The position numbers were made by a program, and so were the translations under genes. This document shows positions 49,482 to 59,983 of a DNA stretch of 64,000 bases, piece after piece (the stretch's first letter is position 1; each line of letters opens with the position of its first letter). Under the pieces are notes generated by a model. That model was not told the DNA's origin. It did not search any database and was given only the letters and a program-made list of their open reading frames with translations. This stretch comes from Sneathiella glossodoripedis JCM 23214 (lineage in GTDB: Bacteria; Pseudomonadota; Alphaproteobacteria; Sneathiellales; Sneathiellaceae), in assembly GCF_000616095.1 (NCBI RefSeq), contig NZ_BAMS01000007.1:1-64000 (forward strand), given 5' to 3'.

Positions 49482-49997
49482 GGCTTCAGCGTTCAGGCGC
49501 ACTTTCTCCATCAGGGATTTGAGTTGCTCAACTTCTTTTTCACTCAATCCATCCAGCAGGTCCTGTTCCAGTTCCATTACCATTGGAATAAGTGCGAGAT
49601 AAACCTTCTCCCCTTCTTCTGTTAGTCGAAGAACGGCTTTTCTCTTATCATCACCGTCGACGTCTCTTTTAAGATATCCCGTCTTTTGCAGTTTCTTGAT
49701 CGCCCGGCTCACATTGACTTTGTCCATGCTGGAGCGTTCAACAATTTCACTCGCGGAAAGGATCCCGTGAGGTCCCAATACGGCCATCGTTCGCCATTCA
49801 GATACTGATAAACCAAATAATGAGCCATATAGATCCGAAACAGAACTGCTGACTGCTTTATAGTAAATTCTTACCAGGTAAGGGAAAAAAGAGGTCAGAT
49901 TGAAGTCTTTTGATGACTGCTGTGTTTGGTCGGTCAATGGGCGAACCTTGAAGTTTGAGATGCTGAAGATTTTAATTACGTTTGATACTATTTTCAA
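49461..49997 (-). CDS. MarR-family regulator
   Basis: Up to 178 residues, winged helix-turn-helix: LFGLSVSEWRTMAVLGPHGI, then SASEIVERSSMDKVNVSRAI and KRDVDGDDKRKAVLRLTEEG forming the wing. The MarR fold is clear. The N-terminus is uncertain: ATG at 49997 is used here, but TTG at 49937 with AAGGTT upstream would remove 20 residues of unlikely sequence. It is divergent from the FAD monooxygenase gene, a common arrangement in which MarR proteins repress aromatic degradation genes and are released by the substrate. Confidence 0.85.
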   Translation of the reverse strand: MKIVSNVIKIFSISNFKVRPLTDQTQQSSKDFNLTSFFPYLVRIYYKAVSSSVSDLYGSLFGLSVSEWRTMAVLGPHGILSASEIVERSSMDKVNVSRAIKKLQKTGYLKRDVDGDDKRKAVLRLTEEGEKVYLALIPMVMELEQDLLDGLSEKEVEQLKSLMEKVRLNAEALGNISR

Positions 49998-50089
49998 GTG
50001 AGCTTTTGAAGCGCTTAATCATCGTGGAAAACAGCTACCGTTAAAAGCGTGAGACCTACTGAGATTAAAATTTCCAGCCCGGAATTTAC

Positions 50090-50114
50090 AGTTGACTTGG
50101 TTTCAAATGTAACT
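50090..50114. promoter_or_regulatory. Possible MarR operator before the FAD monooxygenase
   Basis: AGTTGAC (50090-50096) and GTAACT (50109-50114) form an imperfect dyad over a TTGACT that could be a -35 box. It lies in the 149-base space between the MarR and monooxygenase genes. The match is weak. Confidence 0.25.
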
Positions 50115-50146
50115 AACCTGTGTAATGCTGAAAATGACTTAAACCG

Positions 50147-51769
50147 GTGCTGGCAAACGTGAAAAAAATTTTTGAAGAGCCGCTATACCCTTATTTGCGA
50201 TCCGTTGATCAGGACGAAAATCCGCCAGTTCAAAAACCCGTAATAATTATTGGCGCGGGTCCGGTCGGGCTCACTCTTGCGATTGACCTCGCGCTTAAAG
50301 ATATCCAGGTTGTTGTTCTGGACGACAATGAAAAAGTCAGTTTCGGATCACGTGCCATATGTTTTGCCAAGCGACCACTAGAGATTCTGGACCGACTGGG
50401 TGTTGGGGAGCAATGCATTGAAAAAGGAGTGACCTGGAGTAAGGGTAAGGTCTTTTTCGATGAACGTCAGGTATATGATTTTGACCTTCTTCCCGATCCT
50501 GATCACAAGCGACCTGCCTTTATTAACCTTCAACAATACTATCTGGAAACATTTCTTGTGCAGCGATTGGAAAAGCTTAAAGCGGATGGAAAACCTGTTG
50601 AAATCAGGGGCAAAAATAAAGTTACGTCAATCGATCAAAAAGATGAGTTTGTCATATTGCAGATAGACACGCCTGAAGGGGCCTATGCCATGCAAGCGCA
50701 ATGGGTAGTTGCTTGTGACGGTGCTGCTTCGTCTGTTCGCTCCATGCTTGCGCTGGAATTTCAGGGACGTGTATTTGAAGATAACTTCCTAATCGCCGAC
50801 GTTGTCATGGATGCCAAATTTCCAACGGAAAGATGGTTTTGGTTTGATCCGCCCTTCAATCGCGGACAGTCTGCCTTGCTGCATAAACAGCCTGACAATG
50901 TGTGGCGCATTGATCTGCAATTGGGATGGGACATTGATAAAGAGGCGGAGCTGAAACCGGAAAAAGTCAAAGCACGTGTTCAGAAGATGCTAGGTGATGA
51001 CGTTAAATTCGATCTCGAGTGGGTCTCCATATATACGTTCCAATGCAGGGCAATGGAAAATTTCCGCCACAACAGGGTGATTTTTGCGGGAGACTCGGCT
51101 CATCAGGTGTCTCCATTTGGGGCGAGGGGAGCTAATAGCGGTATTGCCGATGCGGATAATCTTGCCTGGAAACTCAAACTGGTTCTGGATCAACTTGCCC
51201 CTGAAGAGTTGCTTGATAGCTACGTAGAAGAACGTGTTTTGGCAGCGCGTGAGAATATTCTCAACTCGACACGCAGCACGGATTTCATAACACCCAAATC
51301 GAAAATGAGTGGTATTTTCCGAAATGCGGTACTTGAATTGGCAGAACAGTCAGAATTTGCCCGTCCATTGGTAAATTCAGGCCGCCTGTCTGTTCCAAGC
51401 GTTTATGATAAGTGCAGTTTGACCGGGAAGGATCACCCGGATATGCCGGCAATCACTCGTCCGGGGGCGCCTGCTATTGATGCCCCAGTTGATAAAAAGT
51501 GGCTGATCGATCTTGTTGGAAATGACTTTCAACTGTTGGCGATCAACACGAAAGTACCTGACATGTTGCAAGTCAATGAAATCTGCATCAAATCCCTCAT
51601 TATTGAAGCCACAGATATCGTTCGCCAACGGTATTTGGGGAACGCAAAATCAGCCGTTTATCTGTTACGACCCGATCAGCATATTATGGCACGCTGGCTT
51701 GAATTTGATGAGCAGGCGGTAATTCAGGAAATTAAACGCATCACTCGATATAGTGGGCGAGGTAACTGA
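50147..51769 (+). CDS. FAD-dependent aromatic monooxygenase (3-hydroxybenzoate/MhpA-like)
   Basis: Cytoplasmic group A flavoprotein hydroxylase of 540 residues. FAD motif IIGAGPVGLTLAIDLAL with Gly 36, 38 and 41, a mid-protein VACDGAASSVR, and the second FAD motif AGDSAHQVSPFGARGANSG at about 314-333. These are the classic signatures for phenolic hydroxylases. GTG at 50147 is used; GTG at 50159 is possible. It is followed by a DUF2783 gene after two bases, a pair known from aromatic catabolism in alphaproteobacteria. Divergent from MarR. The aromatic substrate is inferred. Confidence 0.85.
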   Translation: MLANVKKIFEEPLYPYLRSVDQDENPPVQKPVIIIGAGPVGLTLAIDLALKDIQVVVLDDNEKVSFGSRAICFAKRPLEILDRLGVGEQCIEKGVTWSKGKVFFDERQVYDFDLLPDPDHKRPAFINLQQYYLETFLVQRLEKLKADGKPVEIRGKNKVTSIDQKDEFVILQIDTPEGAYAMQAQWVVACDGAASSVRSMLALEFQGRVFEDNFLIADVVMDAKFPTERWFWFDPPFNRGQSALLHKQPDNVWRIDLQLGWDIDKEAELKPEKVKARVQKMLGDDVKFDLEWVSIYTFQCRAMENFRHNRVIFAGDSAHQVSPFGARGANSGIADADNLAWKLKLVLDQLAPEELLDSYVEERVLAARENILNSTRSTDFITPKSKMSGIFRNAVLELAEQSEFARPLVNSGRLSVPSVYDKCSLTGKDHPDMPAITRPGAPAIDAPVDKKWLIDLVGNDFQLLAINTKVPDMLQVNEICIKSLIIEATDIVRQRYLGNAKSAVYLLRPDQHIMARWLEFDEQAVIQEIKRITRYSGRGN

Positions 51770-51771
51770 CA

Positions 51772-51981
51772 ATGGGAACTCTGAACACATTTCCAAACTT
51801 GAATGATCCCGACGGTTTTTACGAAGAACTGCTCAGGCTTCATGAGGGGTTATCCGAAGAAGAGAGCACATTGGTAAATGCAAAACTGGTGCTGATTTTG
51901 GCAAATCACATCGGTGACCGTGCAGTTATTACAGAAGCACTGACACTTGCAAGGAAATCAGCGAATGTTGATCAGTTTTGA
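51772..51981 (+). CDS. DUF2783 small protein
   Basis: 69 residues, entirely the DUF2783 domain: FYEELLRLHEGLSEEESTLV and NAKLVLILANHIGDRAVITE. Its function is unknown, but the domain is typically found next to FAD-dependent aromatic hydroxylases, as here (two-base gap). It may be an accessory subunit of the monooxygenase. No membrane segments. Confidence 0.85.
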   Translation: MGTLNTFPNLNDPDGFYEELLRLHEGLSEEESTLVNAKLVLILANHIGDRAVITEALTLARKSANVDQF

Positions 51982-52165
51982 AAATAAACGGAAACGCCAT
52001 ATATCAACAACAGTGAAGGTATAGGGCGCGTCAATGAGGTTAATTGGACATCAACCGCTTACCGTTGGTGAGCGACTGGGAAAAACAGTGAGGGGGCTAT
52101 CAGGTGCACCGCCAATGAATTGTCGTTAGCTGCAATTCTTTACTTGTTTTTTGACGGAGTCACGC

Positions 52166-53247
52166 ATGACTGATCTATTTGAAAATTCACTTGGCCTTGA
52201 CGGTTTTGAATTCGTTGAATGGGCCTCTCCAACCCCTAACGTTCTGGAACCCCTGTTTAAAAAGATGGGCTTTACCAAAATCGCTGTCCATCGATCCAAA
52301 GACGTAAGCCTGTATCGTCAGGGCGAAATCAATTTTATTATTAACAACGAAAAAGGCAGCCAAGCCTACTATTTTGCCGAGGAACACGGGCCTTCCGCTT
52401 GCGGCCTGGCATTTCGGGTTAAAGATGCTCACAAGGCCTATGCACTTGCACTGGAAAAGGGGGCTCAGCCAATTGACATTCCAACCGGGCCGATGGAGCT
52501 TCGCCTGCCTGCTGTGAAAGGAATTGGCGGTGCCCCGTTATATCTCATAGACAGATATGGCGATGAGAGTTCCATCTATGACATAGATTTTGTCTATCTG
52601 GATGGCGTGGATCGTCATCCCAAAGGTTGTGGATTTAAGGTCATTGATCATTTGACGCATAATGTATATCGCGGTCGGATGGATTATTGGGCCAGCTTTT
52701 ATGAGAAGATATTCGGGTTTCGGGAAATCCGGTATTTCGATATTAAAGGCGAATATACAGGTCTGACTTCAAAAGCTATGACGTCCCCATGCGGTAAAAT
52801 CAGAATTCCGCTAAACGAAGAAGCCTCTCAGGCGTTGGCCAGATTGAAGAATTTCTAATGGCTTATAATGGCGAAGGCATTCAGCACGTAGCACTATCAT
52901 GTGACGATCTGATAGCTGGATGGGACTTGCTAAAAGAAAAAGGGGTGCCTTTTATGACACCGCCTCCTGATACATATTATGAAATGCTTGAGGAACGGCT
53001 TCCCGATCATGGTGAAGATGTTGAAGCATTGCAATCGCGCGGCATTTTGTTGGATGGATCCACCACTGAAGGCGATCCGCGGCTGCTTTTGCAGATTTTT
53101 TCTGAAACATTGGTTGGACCCGTCTTCTTTGAATTTATTCAGCGCAAGCGCGAAGAAGGGTTTGGCGAAGGTAACTTCAAGGCATTGTTCGAAAGTATTG
53201 AACGAGATCAGCTCAAACGTGGTGTCGTATCAGCAAAAGAAGCGTAA
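52166..53247 (+). pseudogene. hpd: 4-hydroxyphenylpyruvate dioxygenase, frameshifted
   Basis: Fe(II) dioxygenase converting 4-hydroxyphenylpyruvate to homogentisate in tyrosine catabolism, about 360 residues, normal. Iron ligands: H162 in IDHLTHNVY, His in [11 protein letters not shown] and Glu in FFEFIQRK. The frame breaks near 52836, where one G is missing from TTGGGCCAG; the continuation [16 protein letters not shown] runs to 53247. Both vicinal-oxygen-chelate domains are intact apart from this. ATG at 52166 has ACGGAG six bases upstream; the frame opens at a TTG at 52151. With the FAD monooxygenase it forms an aromatic catabolic region, followed by a terminator. Confidence 0.9.
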
Positions 53248-53268
53248 AATAAATTCTCTGAAATGTTT

Positions 53269-53305
53269 AATAAGCCCGCTCGATTTTGGCGGGCTTATTC
53301 TGTTT
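53269..53305. terminator. Terminator between hpd and the glycerophosphodiesterase gene
   Basis: AATAAGCCCGC pairs perfectly with GCGGGCTTATT around a nine-base loop, then CTGTTTT. It lies between convergent genes and may serve both, though the T run favours the + strand. Confidence 0.85.
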
Positions 53306-53335
53306 TCAAGGCTTTGCATAAACCCTTAGCTGCTC

Positions 53336-54550
53336 CTAATAGCCCATACAATTTGCATAGAAAGTCGTTGTCGCAGGCCAGTCAGAGAACACGCCGCTCA
53401 CGCCCACATCCTTGGCAAGGACATGGAGCAGGTCATAAATTGCAGCGTCACTCTGGACAACAGATTTTATGCTTTTGTAATACCATCCGCCTCCATTCAC
53501 CATATTGCCGGAACGCTCGATTGTCCAAGCAATAAGCTTAAGGTCTGCTTTCTTTGCTTCCTCTGCATAGGCGGAGGGGACTATCTTGCCATTTTTGGTA
53601 GTAACAAGCATCCAAAGGGGCGGTGCGATATAATTAACACCCATCTCCTTGAGTTCACTCATGGTAGGAGAGAAACTCGCGGGATCATTAGGATTTATAC
53701 CGCTGCGGTATCTGCCATCAAGATAAACGGCTTGTTTTCCGAACTCAGGCTCTGCCTTTATCCAATATAAAATATCTTCCAATTGAAAGGATTGCGGCCA
53801 CACGTTTGCAGGATCAACTCCAGCTTCCTTATATTCGTCTATAAGTTTCTGCGCATAGTCTTGTTGACTAAATCCGTCATATGGCATGGAAACTGCTGGC
53901 TTCTTAAGCTCAGGCGTGAATTTTACATCTAGGTTTTTGAAAAGCTCGATACTTTCTCGGTGGCTTAACACCTCTTCACCTTCCGGCGCCCCTAAATTCT
54001 GTCTCCAGGACGGCATTCCATCCAAATAATCCGAAACTGTTTGTGCTTGCTTGTTTGCCCCTTCCATTTTGCCTCTGAGACTTTTGAACTCTGCCAATGT
54101 GACATCTGTTGTCTGGCATTCTGCTGTTGCTTTCCCGGTTGAGCTGGCGCTTTCAAAAGGTTTGCTGCATTTGCTTGCCAGGGGGGTCGCAAGAATGTTG
54201 GTTGTATAATGCAAATCATCTTGCGAATGACGGCAAACCAGTTTTTTGTCTTTGGTAAAGGTGACATCGCATTCAATGATACCGGCTCCTTGCTCGGCAG
54301 CAGCAATATAGGATGCCAGCGTATGTTCAGGATACCCTCTGGCTGCGCCTCTATGCCCGATTGAGAAATCAGTTTTGTTTAACGGTTGTCCTAGGCAGGC
54401 TTTCAGTTTTTCTTTTATGGGGCTGTCTTGCAGAAGGTTAATTATTTCCGATGGTCGATTTTTGCTGTCAAACCCTGAAGCAGCAGCAATGTGGGGCTGA
54501 ACAATGGAAAAAGTCAGGCAGGCGAGGGAAACAGTTATCTTTCTGAACAT
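53336..54550 (-). CDS. Periplasmic glycerophosphodiester phosphodiesterase
   Basis: 404 residues with a signal peptide (VSLACLTFSIVQPHIAAAS). It hydrolyses glycerophosphodiesters to glycerol-3-phosphate and an alcohol. GDPD motifs: HRGA at 66-69, YPEHTLASY, E93 and D95 in IECDVTFTKD, and H108 in CRHSQDD, which form the metal and catalytic site. Length exceeds the E. coli GlpQ by about 45 residues, with an insertion after the catalytic His. ATG at 54550 has AGAGG upstream. It stands alone, convergent with the hpd gene. Probably phosphate or glycerol scavenging. Confidence 0.88.
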   Translation of the reverse strand: MFRKITVSLACLTFSIVQPHIAAASGFDSKNRPSEIINLLQDSPIKEKLKACLGQPLNKTDFSIGHRGAARGYPEHTLASYIAAAEQGAGIIECDVTFTKDKKLVCRHSQDDLHYTTNILATPLASKCSKPFESASSTGKATAECQTTDVTLAEFKSLRGKMEGANKQAQTVSDYLDGMPSWRQNLGAPEGEEVLSHRESIELFKNLDVKFTPELKKPAVSMPYDGFSQQDYAQKLIDEYKEAGVDPANVWPQSFQLEDILYWIKAEPEFGKQAVYLDGRYRSGINPNDPASFSPTMSELKEMGVNYIAPPLWMLVTTKNGKIVPSAYAEEAKKADLKLIAWTIERSGNMVNGGGWYYKSIKSVVQSDAAIYDLLHVLAKDVGVSGVFSDWPATTTFYANCMGY

Positions 54551-54767
54551 TTTTTTTAGCCTCTGATTAATGATAACTCACAGTAGAGAAAGGATCACGA
54601 TTAATCAATATCACTTGTAGTGGGCCGAAGTTGTGGTTGTATCCTTACCAAAATCGTATCATCCGCCAACAAACATGCACAAAAGAATTTTTTTGCTGAC
54701 ATATGCGGTTGTTGAGATCATAATGCGCCAAAAAACGCCATAAACTCCCGCTTAAGAGGAAACAATA

Positions 54768-55940
54768 ATGAATGATAATAAAGCCTTAGAGGGTCTTGTC
54801 GTCGCTGATTTCAGCCAGGGTGTTGCCGGACCCTATTCCGGAATGATGCTTGCGCAGGCGGGCGCGACTGTGAATAAGATTGAACCCCATGATGGAGATT
54901 GGGCCCGCACACTTGGAACGGCCTATGGGGATCACTGCGCGCATTCCGTTGTCGTTAATCTTGGGAAAAAATCAATCGCGATTGATTTGAAAAGCGAAGA
55001 TGGCTTGAAGCTGGCCAAAAAAATGGCGAGTGAGGCCGATATTGTGCTGGAATCTTTTCGTCCCGGTGTGATGAAAAAATTCGGGCTGGATTACGACAGC
55101 GTTAAAAAAGAAAATGAAAAAGTCATTTATCTGTCTGTTACCGGCTTTGGCCAAGAAGGCCCCTATAGTGACCGCCCTGTAACCGATAGCGCTATTCAGG
55201 GCTACTCAGGCTGGATGTCAATTACCCGTGATGATAATGGTCTGCCAATGAAATGCGGCATGGTTGTGATCGACTTTCTGACAGGTATGTTCGCTTATCA
55301 AAGTATTCTCAAAGCAATCATTTCTCGGAGTGTGAAGGGAAAAGGCACCTATATTGATTGCAGCCTGATGCAAGCCGCCGCCGCGTTCCAGAGTGCGAAA
55401 ATTGTTGAGCACCATCTGGAAGGGGGCGAGCCAAGCAAGCTTTATGTACCGGCAGCAACGATGGAAACAAGTGACGGCTATATTGGTATCGCTGTGATGC
55501 GTGAAGCCCATTACGCGTCTCTTTGCAACGTGCTTGGTCGGCCTGATCTCATTGATCATGAGGATTATAACAGTCGCGAGAAGCGGCTGAAAAATGAAGC
55601 TCCGCTAATGATTGAACTGCGTGAAGTGTTTTTGAAAAAAACAACTGCAGAATGGTCAGCACTTTTAAACGAAGCCGGTATTATCCATAGCCCAATTCAT
55701 AGCTACAGTGATTATCTGCAGGATGAACAGGCTAAGGCTGTAAGTAGCTATCAATGGGTACAACAGGATGGTGTCGGACAAATTCCGTTGCCTCGCATTC
55801 CAGGCTTCGATGGGTTTGAAGAGGGAAGTAAAGGGGCTTATAGCCCACATGTTGGCGAAAACTCTGCAGAAGTTCTGCAAAGCATTGGTCTATCCTCAAC
55901 TGAAATCGAAGCTTTATTGGCAAGTGGTGCTGTAAAATAG
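54768..55940 (+). CDS. CaiB/BaiF CoA-transferase family III protein
   Basis: Cytoplasmic CoA transferase, 390 residues, normal for the family, moving CoA between carboxylic acids. Family features are VVADFSQGVAGPYSGMMLAQ near the start, RPGVMKKFGLDYD, and GQEGPYSDRPVTD with the likely catalytic Asp140. ATG at 54768 has AGAGGA seven bases away. It stands alone, convergent with the DUF2892 gene eight bases downstream. The acid substrate cannot be read from sequence. Confidence 0.88.
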   Translation: MNDNKALEGLVVADFSQGVAGPYSGMMLAQAGATVNKIEPHDGDWARTLGTAYGDHCAHSVVVNLGKKSIAIDLKSEDGLKLAKKMASEADIVLESFRPGVMKKFGLDYDSVKKENEKVIYLSVTGFGQEGPYSDRPVTDSAIQGYSGWMSITRDDNGLPMKCGMVVIDFLTGMFAYQSILKAIISRSVKGKGTYIDCSLMQAAAAFQSAKIVEHHLEGGEPSKLYVPAATMETSDGYIGIAVMREAHYASLCNVLGRPDLIDHEDYNSREKRLKNEAPLMIELREVFLKKTTAEWSALLNEAGIIHSPIHSYSDYLQDEQAKAVSSYQWVQQDGVGQIPLPRIPGFDGFEEGSKGAYSPHVGENSAEVLQSIGLSSTEIEALLASGAVK

Positions 55941-55948
55941 CGCCATAG

Positions 55949-56152
55949 CTAATCACATAATTCTCGTTTGTGGGCGTTGTTGATACCCAGCAACCGATAG
56001 ACTGGACAAATCCCAACAACTCCCACAAGCAATGGAACTATTCCAATATAACCCCAATTTGTTTTTGGGCCAAAAAAAACGAGAGATAGAAGGACCAGAC
56101 CGAGTATTATTCTGAATATCCGGTCTGCCGTGCTTTCATTGGTTTTGAACAT
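55949..56152 (-). CDS. DUF2892 small membrane protein
   Basis: About 67 residues with two transmembrane segments: ADRIFRIILGLVLLSLVFFG and YIGIVPLLVGVVGICPVYRL. The pattern, ending GICPVYRLLGIN, is DUF2892, a family often fused to or near rhodanese domains. ATG at 56152 matches the family start; a GTG at 56161 is possible. A hairpin CCACGC to GCGTGG (56158-56182) overlaps its upstream region. Function unknown. Confidence 0.8.
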   Translation of the reverse strand: MFKTNESTADRIFRIILGLVLLSLVFFGPKTNWGYIGIVPLLVGVVGICPVYRLLGINNAHKRELCD

Positions 56153-56264
56153 ATTTTCCACGCCCCCAAATTGAGTGCGTGGAGAGTATGCTAATATTCT
56201 TTAATATAAAAGATTGAATATAAAAATTCTTTCATTTATATGTGCAATCTTTAGTTGCTTCAGG

Positions 56265-59200
56265 TCATGCTGATCCAAACCCGCCACCGCCCGGGGTTTT
56301 GATGAGAATAGTGTCACCAGCGGCGACTTCCGTTTCATCATTGCCCTTTAAGATTTCAACTTTTCCGTCTTTACGGATAACAGAGTTTTCACCTCTGGCA
56401 CCGGCACCGCCGCCCATTAAACCGTATGGATCCGTATTCCTGTGAAGCGACAGAAAGGTGATGGTCATTGGCTCAAGAAAACGCATGCGACGAATTGCAC
56501 CATCGCCACCGTTGAATTTGCCCAAGCCACCGGAGCCGCGCCGAATAGAAAATTCCTCTACCCGGACTGGGAAGCGCCATTCCAGTACTTCAGGATCTGT
56601 CATGCGAGTATTCGTCATGTGACTATGCACTGCGCTTGTGCCCGGATGATCAGGGCCGGCGCCCGTGCCACCGCAAATGGTTTCGTAGTTCTGCAATCGA
56701 TCATTGCCATAGAGGAAGTTGTTCATGGTACCTTGGCGGATGCAAGAACGCCCAACGCCCCATACAGGCAATCCGTTACACATTGAGAGACTTCTGTATT
56801 ACCCGCGATAACAGCTGCCGGGTATTTTGGATCGAGCATGCTTCCTTCGGGTACAATAATGTTAATTGGCTTCAGGCACCCTTCATTTAACGGGATTTGA
56901 TCATCCACAAGCGTTCTGAATACATACAGGACGGCTGCTTTACTAATTGCTTTTGGCGCATTGTAGTTGCCTTTATCCTGTGGTGAGGTGCCTGTAAAAT
57001 CAACGGTCGCAGTTCGACTTTGTTTGTCGACCTTGATTGAAACCTTAATGACGGCACCTGTATCCAGGTGGTATTCAAAACTGCCATCTTTAAGGACGTC
57101 AAGTACACGTCTGACTGTCTCTTCGGCGTTTTCCTGAACATGCCCCATATATGCTTGTACGACATCAATTCCAAAATGATTGATCATTTTACGCAGTTCA
57201 CGAATACCTGTCTCGTTGGCTGCTATTTGAGCCACCAGATCGGCAATATTCTGATCCACGTTGCGGCATGGATATTTGCCACTGGACAGCATTTTACGTG
57301 TTTCTGCTTCCCTGAAATGGCCTTCGGATACAAGCAGGAAGTTATCAATCAGGACGCCTTCTTCTTCAATATGGGTACTATCCGGAGGAGAAGAGCCCGG
57401 GGTCCTTCCGCCTATGTCTGCGTGATGCCCGCGTGAGCCCACATAGAAGATTATATTTTCTCCGTCGTCATCAAAAACGGGCGAGATAACTGTTACGTCT
57501 GGTAAATGTGTCCCTCCATTATAGGGGGCATTGAGGGCGTAGAAGTCGCCCGGTTTCATGCTTCCTGTATTCTCGCGAATTACAGCTTTGATACTTTCGC
57601 CCATAGAGCCCAAATGAACAGGCATATGCGGGGCGTTGGCAACAAGATTACCCTCGGTATCGAATATGGCGCAGGAGAAATCAAGCCGTTCCTTGATATT
57701 CACAGACTGCGAAGTATTCGACAGAGTGGCGCCCATTTGCTCGGCGATTGACATGAAAAGATTGTTGAAAACCTCCAGCATTACCGGGTCAGCTTTGGTG
57801 CCAATAGCCTCGGTTTTAGGTCTAGCAACAACTCTATCCAAAATCAGGTGCAGTCTTGGATTCAGATACGCCTGCCAGCCATCTTCAACCACGATGGTGC
57901 CTGTTTTTTCAATGATAATGGCAGGTCCTGCTATCTTTTGACCCGGCAGTAATCGATCCCGATCAAAAAGCGGTACGGTGCGCCATTCGCTATTGCTGTA
58001 AAGTTTGACGTTATCGATAGCAACGGGCTCTTGTATATCCGCGGCTAATGGATGTTCAGGGTCCTCAACGGTGTCTGTTGTTCCAATTGCTTCGACTGAA
58101 ATCGCCTCGATAATCAGGTTTCTGTCTTTTGCAATGAAGCCAAAACGCTGCAAGTGAGTTTGCTCGAAAGCATCTTTCATCTCTTCAGATGTTGCCAGAT
58201 CCACGAGCATCGCGGAATCTGTGCCATCGTATTTCAAATGGACTTTCACACTGTATGTGATGTGATCGGCTTCTATTCCTTGTTTGACAACTTCATTCTT
58301 TGCGTCTTCTTTCAAGGGTAGACTCAATTCTTCGCATAAGGCCTGAGCGTCACTGTTAAATTTGCGCTCAACCTGTGTTTCGCGCATGGAACGAATGTCC
58401 GCCAGACCCATGCCATAGGCAGATAAAACGCCAGAAAAAGGATGTAAGAAGACTTTTGTCATGCCCAGTGCGTCGGCCACCAGACAGGCATGCTGTCCAC
58501 CGGCGCCACCGAAACAGTTCAGCGTATAACTTGTGACGTCGTAACCGCGCTGGACAGAAATTTCCTTAATGGCATTTGCCATGTTTTCAACTGCTATTCT
58601 AAGGAAACCTTCCGCGACTTCTTCTGCGGATTGTTTTTGTGCACCAGTTGTTGCTGCGATTTCTTCAGCAAGGGCGGTGAATTTTTCTAAAACGATATCG
58701 CGATCCAGTGCTTCATTTGCATTGGGACCAAAGACATGGGGGAAATAGTCAGGTTGAATTTTTCCCAGCATGACATTGCAATCTGTAACGGCAAGTGGTC
58801 CGCCGCGTCTATAGCTTGCAGGTCCGGGATTGGCGCCAGCGCTTTCCGGACCAACTCTGAACCGTGCTCCATCAAAGGTTAATAGAGAGCCTCCGCCAGC
58901 AGCCACAGTATGGATATGCATCATTGGTGCACGCATACGCACCCCTGCGACAACGGTTTCAAAGCTTCTTTCATATTCGCCGTCGAAATGAGTCACATCC
59001 GTGGACGTTCCGCCCATATCAAAGCCGATCAGCTTGTCAAAGCCGCTCATTGCGGCCGTTCTCGTCATTCCGACTACGCCGCCTGCAGGTCCAGATAGGA
59101 TGGCGTCTTTGCCTTGGAAAAGATTGGCGTCCGTCAGACCGCCGTTGGATTGCATAAACATGAGCCGTGTAACACTCTTGGTGTTTGTGCCAAGCTCTTC

Positions 59201-59872
59201 GGCTACCTGATTGACGTAGCGACTCAAAATGGGTGAAAGATACGCATCGACAACTGTAGTGTCGCCGCGGCTGACCAGTTTCATGAGGGGGCTGGTTTTG
59301 TGGCTCACGGAAATTTGTGTAAAGCCAATTTCCTTTGCCAGTTCAGCGACCCGATTTTCATGGTCGTGGTAGCGGTATCCATGTAGAAAGGCAATAGCGA
59401 CAGCCCGAATGCCATCGTCATAGGCAGCCTGAAGATTTTTGCGTGTTTTTTCTATGTTGAGAGGCTGGATAACGTTTCCATCCGCATCAATGCGCTCATC
59501 TGCTTCGATAACTCTCTCATAAAGAAGTTCTGGTAAAACGATATGACGGGCAAACAGATTTGGTCGGTTCTGATATCCGATGCGCAATGCGTCGCCAAAT
59601 CCCTTTGTCGTTACATAAACCGTACGATCGCCTGCGCGTTCGAGCAGCGCGTTTGTCGCGACAGTCGTGCCCATCTTGACATAGCGCACGGTGTTTTCGG
59701 GGATGGGATCGCCAGGCTTAAGGCCCAACAGGTCACGAATGCCTTGTACTGCTGCGTCCTTGTATTGCTCCGGGTTCTCAGAGAGGAGTTTGTGAGACAA
59801 CAGCGATCCATCCGGCTTTTTCGCCACAATATCCGTAAAGGTGCCACCGCGATCTACCCAGAACTGCCACAT
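56265..59872 (-). pseudogene. 5-oxoprolinase (hydantoinase HyuA-HyuB fusion), frameshifted
   Basis: ATP-dependent 5-oxoprolinase opening 5-oxo-L-proline to glutamate, about 1,203 residues, in which the HyuA and HyuB subunits are fused. The start reads [20 protein letters not shown], the ATP-phosphate motif of Hyu[21 protein letters not shown] and [20 protein letters not shown] follow. The HyuB part begins around [11 protein letters not shown] and ends KTPGGGGFGS. The frame breaks near 56735, where one C is missing (ASA to [11 protein letters not shown]). ATG at 59872 has AAGGGAG seven bases upstream. Divergent from a TRAP operon that may import its substrate. Hydantoinase activity is the alternative. 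Confidence 0.88.
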
Positions 59873-59917
59873 TTTATATCTCCCTTTTGGCGTTGATTCA
59901 CAGACGCTAAAATAACA

Positions 59918-59946
59918 TTGACAAAACGTCAACGTTTTTATATCGT
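59918..59946 (+). promoter_or_regulatory. Promoter with inverted repeat before TRAP system 3
   Basis: TTGACA (59918-59923) and TATCGT (59941-59946) are 17 bases apart, a good sigma-70 promoter. TTGAC and GTCAA (59928-59932) form an inverted repeat with a five-base gap over the -35 box, so a repressor may act here. The divergent oxoprolinase gene starts 46 bases away. Confidence 0.5.
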
Positions 59947-59983
59947 TTTTCCGTTAATTACAGAAACGACAGGGAGTCGGACC

